Source: Cyanophora paradoxa
Taxonomy: Eukaryota; Glaucocystophyceae; Cyanophorales; Cyanophoraceae
NCBI GenBank assembly: GCA_004431415.1
Contig: QPMI01000071.1
Location: 62,001-126,000 of the forward strand
Reading direction: 5' to 3'
DNA: 64,000 bases
The notes under the pieces are model-generated. The model worked only from the letters and a program-made list of their open reading frames with translations. It made no database searches and was not told the DNA's origin. Made by a program: the position numbers and the translations under genes. Of the stretch, positions 54,678 to 64,000 are shown in pieces (positions within the stretch are counted from its first letter, which is position 1; every line of letters begins with the position of its first letter).

Positions 54678-55386
54678 GCAGCGAGTCGTCAACAGCGCCC
54701 GCCGGGCCGGCCCGGCATACCGCTTCGCGCCTGCGCCCTTTCTTTCCCCTCCGCGCGCCCTGCCTGCAGAAAATAGAAAAATCGAGCCTTCCCCTGGCGC
54801 CGGCCAGCGCCCCGCGCCTGCCCCGATTGCGAGGCCGCGGTTATGGCCAACCGCGGCCGCGGGCCGGCGACCTCGAGACTATTTCGCGACGCATGGCTGG
54901 TACCGGTAGGGATCGGAGCTGCAGCCTGTAGCTACAGCTAGCTGCAGGGAGCTGTGCGAACGAAGTGCGAATCCTGTACCCGACCAAATTGCTCAAAGCT
55001 GCCGCAGTACGTGCCACTGCCAGCGCTCCAGCCTCCCCGAGCGCTGTAGCCGAGATCTCGCTGTCGTTTCTGTCACGATCGCACATTCCGACGGTCCTCG
55101 GAGGTTCACCCCAGCTTGCCAGCACAACAGTGCCGGAGACCGGCCCGCGGCCGCGCGCGGCGCAGCCCTTCGGCTACCGCCGAACAGCAGATCGCATTCA
55201 GGAGCACCGATCCTCGGGCACAGAAACGTTCGCGGCTTCTCGCCTCGGCTGCCGTCTCAATCTTATCTTTAGCCAGGTTCGCGCCGCGCGCCGCGGGCCG
55301 TGGATCCTCGCCTTGAGATCCATCGCCACGCTTATGCTTACTTTGTCCCGCAGCTCCGGATCCTTCAGGATCGATCGGGGCCGGGA
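54678..55386. other. intergenic, 5' of the secreted propeller-like gene
   Basis: Probable promoter region of the gene starting at 55387. Contains tagctacagctagctgcagg palindromes at 54930. No exon recognised. Confidence 0.4.
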
Positions 55387-58300
55387 ATGCGGGAATCCGG
55401 AGGCGCGCTCTGGCTGCTAGCCATTGCGCTCTGCTGCGGGCTCGCCCGGGCAGCCTCGTCGGGCCTGCCACCCGGCTCCGAGCCAAACATCGTCAACCTT
55501 CCGGTCGGACAGTAGTGCGCGTCCCTTCTCGGCCCGCGCGCGCGCTGCCGCTGCCGGCATCGGTGTCCCTTCGGCTCACGAAGCGGCCGGTGCCTGTATC
55601 GCAGCGCGCACTGCGTCGGAAGCTTGACTACTACCGGCAATCCGGACACATCTTTGGTCACGCTCAGTGCGCGATGCGCCCCGGCCCGGCCCGCGCTCTC
55701 GGCTGGATCTCGGCCTCGGCAGCGCTGACTGGGGCCTGGCCGCTCGCGCTCAGGCCTCGAGCAGGGGACCTTCGCTCTGCTCGAGTACTCCGCGAGCCTC
55801 GCCTACGACGAGGTCTGCCCCCGAGCGCTGCCTCTGAGCGAGCGCGCCGTCGCCAGCTGCTGCTGCGCCCTGGAGCCTAGCTACAGCTAGCGCTTGAGAT
55901 CTTAAGTGGCCCGTCTGTCTCTGACCGCGATCCCGCCCCTCGCGACCAGTACAACAGCGTCCTCTGGTATGGCACATGTGCGCGCCCCCGGCCCGGCCCG
56001 GCCCGGGGCCCGACGCCGGCCGCGCCGCCTGATCATAAGCCGGCCCTCGCCCGCAGGGAAGTACCTTTACAAGGTCCGCGGGGCCTTCGCGGCCGGGCCA
56101 GGGCGCGTGATCCGACGTCGACGATCCGCGCCGCGCCGCGCCGCGCCGGCAGATCCGGCCAAGCCTCTGCGACATGGAGATGCAGCTCGGGCAGTTCACC
56201 TCGGGCAACGTCGACGGCGACTCGACCACCGCCTCCTTCCAGTGCGCGCGCCCCTAGCCTGTACCCCCCTCCCCACGATCCGCTTCGACGCCCGGCACCC
56301 CCCGACGCGGTCCCCGTACCCCTCCCCCGCAGCTGGCTCAACGCGATCGCGCGTGAGCCGACACCCCCCTCCCCCCCCTCCCCTCCGCCCCCCAAACCCC
56401 CCCCCCCCCAACCCCACCCCACCCCCCGCCACCCTCCCCTCTCCTTCTCCCCGCCGGGCCTCGCGCCTCACGTAATCCCCCCCCCCTCTCCCTCTCCCCG
56501 CAGCGCTCCCGAGCAAGAAGGTCGTCCTCGGCGACGTGCGCGTACCCCCTCCTTGCCCCCCCTCCCCCCCCTCCACCCGCCATGAGCTCACGCGCGTCTC
56601 GCGCAGTACAACTGCCGCCGTGCGCCCCCGCCTCACCTGATCATGAGCTTCACCCGACGCCTGAGCTCCGCTCGCGTCTGAGCCTCCTCCGCCGGCGCGC
56701 AGTGAGGCTGTACGACCCGGCCTCGAACACGGTATCCCACCTCTTCGGCTCGCTCGAGGGCGCCGGGACCTGCGTCGGCACCGCCGCATCCCAGTCCCCT
56801 AACACGGTGCGGCGCCCCCTCCACCCCCCCCCCTCCCCACCCTCTCCTGAAGGGGGGTACGCCTTTTCTTAGGTCGGGCAGCCGCCCGGAGCGCCGATCA
56901 TGGGCCTGACGCGCGGGCTGGCCTACTCGCCGGTGGACGGTCGCGTGTACGTCTCGTGGACCGTGGGCGGGGAGATGCGCAGCGAGATCTGGAGCATGCG
57001 GCCGGACGGTGCGCCTTTCTTCGTACTTCTCCTCTACAATCTATCTCGTCTTTCTCGACTAGAATCTATCTGTCTCTCTCTGAAGTCTATCTGTCTGCGG
57101 CTTTCTCGACCATCTGGTTTATAATTCGACTCTGCAACTGGGGCAGGCCGCCTCGCCGCTCTAGATCTAGGCCCTACTGGGCTAGCTGTAGATCTAGATC
57201 TGCACTGGGGCCGACGTCGACTCGCCTCGGGCTCGCAGGGACGGACGTGCGGGTCGTCGCGACGCGGGACACCGGCGTCTCCCTCACGGGTGCGCATGCG
57301 TCCCGCCCCGCCAGCCCCGCCCCGCCAGCCCCGGGCCCGCCGGCCCCTCCGGCCCCGCCGGCCCCCCGGATCACTATATTCATTTAGAGAGAGCGATCCT
57401 ACCGCTCCTTATTTCATTAAGCTTCCCATGCAAATTAGATTCCCATTAAGCTCACGCGTGCGCCCCGCCCCGCCCCGCCCCACACCACCCCGCGCCCCGC
57501 CGGCCCCGCCGGAGGACGCCCGGCCGCGGCACACCCGAGCGTGCAATTAGAATGAAGTAGACCCGGCCCCTCGGCGCGCGCCCCTGCCCGCCTGACCTGG
57601 CCGACCATCTGCCCCCCCTCCCGCAGGGTTCATGGGCCTCACGGCGGACCGCTCCCAGCCCTTCATCTACGCCGTCACGAGGAACAGGGAGGTCTTCAAG
57701 GCGAGTCGGACGTCTCTACTCTTGATCTAACGATTAGAATGTGATCTATAGCTAGAAGATCAGGAGCGCTAGATCTTCAGGCCAAGGGCTTGCTTCTCGG
57801 CTCTAGGGGCGTCTTGGGCTCGCGCCCGGCCTCGGCTCCGCTCCGCCTCTGAGCCTCCTAGGAGTCTCCCCAGGCCTAGGAGTCTTGGGCCCTCGCCCCG
57901 GCTCCATCCCGCCTCTGATCATGAGCCCCCCGCGCAGATCGGGATCACCGCGCCGCACGCCGTGCAGCAGCTGTTCGGGGGGCCCCTGCCCTCGGGCTCG
58001 GCGGACGGGGGCTACACGCTCACCTTCGCCCAGGACGCCGCGTGCGCTATTTATAGGATAACAAAAAAGACTTCAAAATTCCGTACCCTGTAGATGCTCT
58101 AGATCGCTCTCTTCTGTAATCGCGAGCCGTGCCCGCATCGGCCTTCGCCTCCTTTACCCCTCTCCCTCCCTCTTGTCCGTCCATTACCCCCTTCCCCCCT
58201 TCCTCCCCCTCACCCCCTGCCCCCTGCCCCCTCTCCCCCCCACGCCCAGAGTGTTTAATCTTTCTAATGTAATCGTGCCCCCCCCCCCCCCCCGCCTCCC

Positions 58301-59190
58301 CTCTTCCCCCCCCCACCCCCGCTCGTCCCCACCTCTCCCCGTCCTCGCTGCGTGCGCGTCCTCGCCTCCACCCCGGCCCTTGGTTTTCCCCCTTCTTCTC
58401 CCCGCATCCCTTACCCCATTGCCCCCTCCCCCCCTCCCCCCTCTCGCCCCCCGCTGAAGAGCTGACGCTCGCGGGGGCAGCGGCGGCGGCGCGAGGCTCA
58501 TCGTCCCGGCGGGGGGCCTCTCCCTCCCCGCCTACATGTGCGCTTGATCGCGGCCGCTCCCTCCTTATCCCTTCGCCCTTAAAGCTCAAGCTTGAAGCTT
58601 AAGAAGCTTCCAAGAAGCTCCTTTAAGGCCGTTCCTTCCTTCCAAGTTCTCTCAGATAAACGTTAAGCTTCGCCCTCGCCCCCGCAGGCACGTAATGGAC
58701 CGGGCGGGAGCGGCGATCGGGTCCGGCGAGCTCTCGCCGCGGGCGCCCCCCGAGCTCTGCCCCAGCGTCATCTCCTCCGACAACTGGACCGTCGAGGGCT
58801 GCTGGTGCGCCCCAGCCGCCCCCAGCCCACCCACCTAGAGGCCTAGGGGACGGCTCCGGGACGGCTAGCTAGAGGGGACACCGCCCGCCTCCCACTCCAC
58901 TGCGTGGCTAGTCCTCTCCGCTGCCTCTCGCGCCTTAAATCTCGTCTGGACCGTCGAGGGCTGCTGGTGCGCTCCCGGGCCTCTATCCACTACCCCGGCT
59001 TCGCGCCGCACGGATAGAACCGGGCGAGCCTTGCCACCTTAGGCTATCTCACCTAAGCCACCTATACCCTCCTCCTCCTCCTCCTCCTGCTCGGGGCGCT
59101 CATGTCTCGCCCAGGAACATGGCCTACGTGACCGCCACGCCAGACGGTGCGCCCCCTTCCCCGCCCCGCGGCCGCCTTCCTCCGCCGCCA

Positions 59191-59226
<36 letters not shown>

Positions 59227-59649
59227 CCGGACCTTTCCCCCGACCTTTCCCGGTCCCGATCTAGCCTCGCCCCACGCGTTTATTCGAAGGGTGCAAATCT
59301 CCGCGCGCGGCGCGCAGGCTTCCTCTACGCGGTTTAGATATTAGTCTAATAAAAGATAGTCCTAGAGTCTAGTAATGTACTAGAAAGCCTCTCTAGGATC
59401 CCTCTCTAGCCTCCCGATCTGGATCTCGAGCCGCCGCGCAGGCTTCCTCTACGCCGTTTGGAGCACGACGGGCGGAGCCCGGGCCATCTACGTCTACCGC
59501 GCCGTACCCAGGGCCAGCCAGATGAAGGTACCCCCCTCCTCTTCTGACGTACCCCTCGGAACTCTACCCTTCTCCTGACGGGCGCTGCGCAGCTGGCTGG
59601 CGGGGCGGCGATCATGCTCGACGGCGGCTCGATCGTGATCTCGGGCTAG
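55387..59649 (+). CDS. secreted propeller-like protein A
   Basis: Eighteen exons, 1176 nt, 391 aa in phase: 55387-55503, 55765-55812, 55950-55971, 56057-56073, 56153-56241, 56333-56352, 56504-56535, 56607-56619, 56703-56806, 56873-57008, 57239-57289, 57627-57700, 57938-58041, 58481-58537, 58688-58804, 59115-59146, 59442-59527, 59593-59649. Residues 8-22 (LWLLAIALCCGLARA) are a clear signal peptide. Repeated strand motifs such as LRLYDPASNTVSHLFGS, GLAYSPVDGRVYVSWTVGG, GLTADRSQPFIYAVTRN and FLYAVWSTTGGARAIYVYRA look like beta-propeller blades (NHL/TolB/LDLR-YWTD style), ending LDGGSIVISG. Extracellular or endomembrane location is inferred. Micro-exons of 13-22 nt occur; at least two donors are GC (after 55971 and 57700). 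It faces its paralog on the minus strand. Confidence 0.72.
59317..59335 (+). pseudogene. partial duplicate of exon 17 in the preceding intron
   Basis: gcgcgcag followed by gcttcctctacgcggtttag repeats the acceptor and first codons of the exon at 59442 (gcttcctctacgccgtttgg), but TGG has become TAG. Using this acceptor would end the protein early. Confidence 0.65.
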
Positions 59650-60207
59650 AACCACGGATATCGATCGGAGCCTCGGAGTCTAGTTCTGGCGGTCATGATC
59701 ACTTGTAGGCCGCAGCTATGTTTTATCTTTCATGGCCGTGGCCAGCTCTTTGGTTTTGGTTTAGGCGGTCGTGGTCTGTATCATAGTATCTAGATCGAGA
59801 TCTGAATCTTAGGAGCCTATAGCTAGGACTTGTGTACTCCAGCCTTGTGTTTTGACAGACTATCTGCTGGCTATCGACGAGATAATCGATATCGTCCAAT
59901 TACTAGTTTTTCAATTTCATGAGTCAGTGACACATAGGTTGAGCCGCTGAGCAGCTACGGATATCGGGTTAATCTTTCAGGTTGGTATCATAGTATTAAA
60001 CTAGTCCTAGTCTAGTCTTAGTCTTACTGGAAACATGCCTCTAAACAAAAAATTGATCATGAAGCTTGCGACGGTTAACATCACGGCGTTGCAATTACAA
60101 AAGCAAGCGAGTGTGCATGCGCATAGAACGAATACGTATACCGCGCTCGTTTTCTCAGTTACTAGCAAGAGATACTAAAAGTGTATCATTAATTTTAGCT
60201 ATAGATC
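59650..60207. other. intergenic, convergent 3' ends of the two paralogs
   Basis: AT-richer than the window average, presumably 3' UTRs of both genes. gtatcatagtat occurs twice (59777 and 59986). No gene recognised. Confidence 0.5.
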
Positions 60208-62874
60208 TCAAGTGGTCGTCATCGTGATGGTGCCGCCGTCCATGGTGATCGTGGACCCGCCGGAGACCTGAAGACCGAAGACCGAGGTTAGAACCCGCTC
60301 ATCGACGCTTAAGCTTTCGAAGCTAGCTATATATAAATTCGGAGGCCGAGTGCGGCGCGCGCGCCCTGATGAGGTTGTTGGCGGGGGGCCGGTAGGCGAA
60401 GATGGCGCGGCCGCCTGTCCCCTGCGACTTGCTCCACAGCTGGTACAATATCCCTGCGTGGGGGCGGGCGGGCGGGCGGGCTCGAGACGGCGGACGCCGG
60501 GCCGGGCGGGGGCGGGCAGGGTCCGGGGCGGCGCACCGGAGCGGGTCGCCGTTACGCCGGCCATGTTCCTGCGGGGGGGGGGGGGGGGGGGGGGGGAGTG
60601 GGGGGGGGCGGGGGCACGTCAGATCCGAGAGGCTCAGAATCCGGGCCGGGCCGGCGCGGTGCGGGCCGGGGCGAGGCGCTGACGGGCCGGGCAGGCGGGC
60701 GCGCACCAGCAGTCAAACCAGGAGTTGGAGGCCGCGACGGCGGGGCAGATCTCCGGCGGCGCCGGCGGCTGCACCTGCCCGAGCACCACGCCGCTCCTGC
60801 GCGCCCCCCGCCAAATTGAATGGCAGTGGAGAACGGCAAGCTTAAGGACAGGGAGGAAGGGGGAGAGGGGTGGGGAGGGGGGGGGGGGGTACCTGTCCAG
60901 GATGTCGGTGGGGGCCTCGGCGTCGATCGCGCCGAAGGGTACAATGAGTCTGCGGCGAGCTAGATAAATATCGATTCCAGCTGCAGGCCTCAGGAGAATT
61001 CGCTTAGCAAGATTAAGGCTGTGAATCTGATCTTTACACCATCTAAATCTTTTTAGACCCTTGGAGGGCGCACGGGGCGGTCAGGCTCAGGAAGGCGATC
61101 TGGCCCCCCGAGCGGCCTGAGACGGGACCCGAGACGAGCGCCGAGGGGTACGGCGCCCGCCGCGACACCTGCGGCGGGGCGGGGCGGGGAGGCCAAATTA
61201 GGAGGGCGGGGGGGAGGGGGGAGAGGGGGGGGAGGACGAGGGGGGAAAGGAAAGGGGGGTGGGGGGCGAGCCACGTGCCTTGAAGACCCGGCGGTTGTTC
61301 TGCGTGACCTGCTCGCCGGCCGGCCGGCCGTGAGGCGGGGCCGGGGGTGCCGGGGTAGGACTCCGGGAAGGGCGAGGGGGGGAAGAGCTGGCCGCGGAGA
61401 AGCGCTAGCTATATATATATAGCTCCCAGCCATCGGACAGCCCGTAACCGCCCCCCCCCCCCCCCCCCCCTCTCCCTTCCGCTCCCTCCCTCGCTCGCTT
61501 GCTCTCGGGGCAGGGGGCAAACGGGGGCGGGGTAGAATTTAAGCGAGGGAATTAGGTCCCTCGCGGGTGTGGCGGAGGCGCTAGGCGTGCTTCCGTTCAA
61601 GAAGCGGCGGCGTCCCCCGTTCCGTTCAAGAAGCGGCGAAGGGCAAACGGGGGCGGGGGGAGAAGGAGGGTGGGAGGGGGAGCGGGGAGGGGGGGGGGGG
61701 GAGGGGGGGGGGTCGCACGGCGTAGAGGAAGGGCTCGAGGGGGTCCAGCGCCATCCCGTAGAGCCCTGTACCCCCCGCCCCGGAGGGGTCAGAATTCAAG
61801 GGAGGGGGGGGAAGAGGCGAGAGGAGGGGGCAACGGAGGTCGGAAGAAAGGGCGGCCGGGTCCGCCAGGCCCAGAGGGGCAGGGACGGCCAGAGCGGCCG
61901 GGGCGGGGGGGCGGAGGGGAGGGCGCGGGGGGAGAGGCGGGAGGAGGGGGCGACGGGGAAGGAGGAGGCCGCGGGGCGGGTGCAGGGGCGCGGACCCTCG
62001 CCGGTGGCGCCGACGTTGTGCGCGAGAATATGTTTACTTGTAATACTTTAGGAGTTTGAAGTTTATTTTCATGATCGAAGCCTCTGTTTAAAAGTAAGGA
62101 AACTATTCGGGCGGACCCTCGCCGGCGGCGCCGAAGTTGCGCGCGAAGACGACGACGGGGTCGCCCCCTGCGCGGCGAATTCGAAAGCTCAAGGGGCAGC
62201 GCCGGGCGCTAGGAGCTCGAGGGGCTGGGGGGAGAAGGGGGGTACTGGATTGGGGTGGGAAGAAGGCAAGGAGGCGGCGGGGGCGAATGGCGCGGGGCCT
62301 GATCATGAAGAGGGGCAGGGGGGATGGGGGGCGGGGCGGGGCGGGGCGGGGCGGGGCGGCCGTTCGAGGCTCTAGGCGAGAGGGGGAGGCGGAGGGAGAC
62401 GCGCGAGGGGGCCAGCGCTGGCTTGAAGGCAAGTGGTTCTAACTTAGAAGAGCAAAAGCGTGGTGCTGGGGGAGCAGTATTCCGGCCTACACAACGGGAA
62501 CGGCCTACAGAGGAGGAGGCGGGGGGGGGGGGGGGGGGGAGGGGGGGGGAGGGGGGGCTGCGGAGGGGCGACGTTTTGAGGCCTAGAGGGCGCCTAGATC
62601 ATGATCTAGACTCTCTTTGAAATGAAGGAAACTATATATAGAGGGCCTGGAGGGAGGAGCGGGATCGGTAATGTAGGTGCTATAGGCTAAGCTATAGGCA
62701 TCGGGGCCGCCCATTCGAAGGGCCCGGGGCGGGCATGCAGCGGGGCGGGCGCCTAGACGTCGACTCTGTTAGAACTAAGGAAACTGTTTTTAGAGGGCCT
62801 GGAAACTAGAGGCGCACACCGTCGACGGTTAGGGACCATATCTCCGAGTACGCGTCGCCGTCCCCCGCCGCCAG
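60208..62874 (-). CDS. propeller-like protein B, paralog of A (5' incomplete)
   Basis: Ten exons placed by similarity to protein A and by phase: 62874-62820, 62167-62117, 61765-61719, 61308-61279, 61168-61074, 60949-60893, 60796-60707, 60568-60537, 60453-60365, 60267-60208. Matching blocks are SEIWSLTVD (SEIWSMRPD in A), LYGMALDPLEPFLYA (FMGLTADRSQPFIYA), VTQNNRRVFK (VTRNREVFK), LIVPFGAIDAEAPTDILDR, PPEICPAVAASNSWFDCCW (PPELCPSVISSDNWTVEGCW), NMAGVTATRSG, LYQLWSKSQGTGGRAIFAY and TMDGGTITMTTT. Several exon lengths are identical (51, 57, 32 nt). One exon of A (74 nt) is two exons here, an intron gain or loss. GC donors follow 61279 and 60365. The N-terminal half, including any signal peptide, was not found and may be missing. 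Confidence 0.65.
61990..62026 (-). pseudogene. partial duplicate of the 62117-62167 exon end
   Basis: gcggaccctcgccgg(t/c)ggcg and the following ccga(c/a)gttg(t/c)gcgcga are shared between 61990-62026 and 62111-62148, so the exon end and its donor are present twice. The downstream copy lacks the exon start. Confidence 0.55.
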
Positions 62875-63641
62875 CTGCCGCCCCCGCCCGGCGGCCTCAG
62901 CGCTAGCGCTTGACGTCGCTTCAGCTTCTAGCTAAGTTAGATAGCTAAGGCTCGCATTTGCTTCGGCTTCAGCTTTAGCGGGTCTCGGCAGGGTCGCCGG
63001 GCTGGGCCGGGCCGGGGGCCGGGGGCCGGGGGCGCCGGCTCGAGATTTGCGGTGCGGGTCGTCCGGAACACGTTCCGGATCCGGTCGACGCGACCGGCCG
63101 GATGTCGCCTTAAGCTCCTGATTTCTCCGGACGGGTCTCGGCAGGGACGGGCCGGCCATGGTCTCTTGCATTAGCACACAACACAACTACAATGAGTTTC
63201 ACATCGCCCAATAAATCTCTCCGACTAGATACTATCGAGGACCGTCGTATGCTGTGCTTTAGAAAGTACAAAATGAACGAAAGGTTTGAAGGTTTCGTGT
63301 CTAGATATCTAGCTAAGGAGGTTTCTACCTAATACTAATGATGTGGAAGCTAGCTGTATCGATTTCTAAACTAACCTAAACTCCCGGCTACGAGGTCCTA
63401 TCTCTACAAAAGACTCCCAATCATGGTACGTCCGCCGCCAGCGCTGCCCAAGGGCCTCGCCGCGCCGTGTGCCAGGCTCCTCGCCAGCCCCAGTAGATTG
63501 GGCTACTGGCCGCCTCCTGCCGTCGCCTCCGCCGCCTCCAGTTGTTGGTGTTGCGTCCTCCGGCCCCGCCCCCAGACCGCAATCCCCCGTGTCTCCCTCT
63601 AGCGCGGGCGCGCCCTTTTTGTGCCCACGCCCCAAGCATAC
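62875..63641. other. intergenic or uncharted exons
   Basis: Upstream side of the propeller-like gene B and downstream side of the partial gene at the edge. Contains gtctcggcaggg(t/a)c repeated at about 62981 and 63136, and AT-rich sequence at 63170-63380. A minus-strand frame ending near 63366 (TYHDWESFVEIGPRSREF) may be a further exon of the edge gene. Confidence 0.35.
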
Positions 63642-64000
63642 CTGTTCGTATGGTCGTACACTTGCATGGCCGCCGAAGCCCGGACCCAGCCGTAGTCGTC
63701 TGGCGGGCAGCTCAGGTGTGAGAGGGCTAGGGTTTCCCCGCCCTGGTGGCGGGACTCGAGGGCACCGCACTCCCTGCAGCGTTCCCGCTGCCGGGGCTCC
63801 GGATCCGCGCGCTTCCTGCGAGCGTTGCCAGCCGTATCGTCAGGCGGCGCGTCGGCCTCGCGGTCGCGCGCCCCAGTGCGCTTCGCCTTGGCGCGACGTT
63901 CTTTCATGACCTTCGTGATCCCGCACGCCTTCTCCCACTCCGCGTACGCCTGGCATCTGGCGGCCCACGTTTTATGGGCCTGCTCGCCTATGGCCGTCGC
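63642..64000 (-). CDS. unidentified protein, partial exon open at window edge
   Basis: The frame is open from the edge to a good donor at 63642 (AACAG|GTATGC). The translation begins GEQAHKTWAARCQAYAEWEK, passes a very basic segment (MKERRAKAKRTGARDREAD) and ends in a Cys-containing part (ERCRECGALESRHQGG, SHLSCPPDDYG, MQVYDHTNR). The basic region and CxxC could be nucleic-acid binding, as in transposon-derived proteins, but I recognise no family. The ATG at 63907 is internal to the open frame; the true start is outside the window. Confidence 0.45.

Overview
The window looks like nuclear DNA of a very GC-rich, intron-dense, probably unicellular eukaryote. Genes are split into many exons of about 15-900 nt by introns mostly 50-90 nt long. 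Recognisable proteins are eukaryotic (ribosomal protein eL29, a PSTAIRE-type cyclin-dependent kinase, F-box/LRR proteins). An MnmA-type tRNA thiouridylase carries a signature I associate with cyanobacterial and plastid enzymes, so a photosynthetic protist (haptophyte- or pelagophyte-like alga) is my best guess. The species cannot be fixed from sequence alone. Many introns start with GC instead of GT, and introns of several genes carry GTACCCC on the sense strand.

Layout. 1-1911 is C-rich low-complexity DNA. 1912-2546 holds three copies of a ~145-150 bp element whose end stems differ in sequence but stay paired, a candidate structured RNA family. RPL29 (-) and a 15-exon DRB0094/Rnl5-type RNA ligase (+) are divergent neighbours (2799-5792), followed by CDKA (-, 6446-7912). 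7913-12097 is mostly non-coding, with a MITE-like element and AT-rich hairpins. A small Cys-rich gene (+, 12098-12891), a coiled-coil/beta-helix gene (-, 13378-15720), a Ser/Pro-rich ORF with a poly(A) tract (16451-18462) and the 14-exon mnmA-like gene (-, 18628-20553) follow.

21319-54677 is dominated by six paralogous F-box/LRR genes on the + strand. They have the same exon plan: F-box exon, long LRR exon, short exons, conserved terminal exon. Four have ~1 kb of shared upstream sequence, and copies 4 and 5 are recent duplicates. Copy 4 is interrupted by a 917-bp insertion flanked by a 14-bp duplication; broken terminal exons lie behind it. Between copies 1 and 2 sits a DIRS-like retroelement (reverse transcriptase/RNase H on -) with a 112-bp tandem array at its 5' side and repeated flanks. 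One flank is split by a poly(A)-tailed insertion with a 15-bp target duplication.

54678-64000 contains two convergent paralogous genes for secreted, probably propeller-like proteins (55387-59649 + and 60208-62874 -), and the open end of an unidentified gene (-) at the right edge.

Exon models for RPL29, the RNA ligase, CDKA, mnmA, the intact F-box genes and the + strand propeller gene were built by hand. For each, codon phase is continuous across every junction; the 5' end of mnmA is unresolved.
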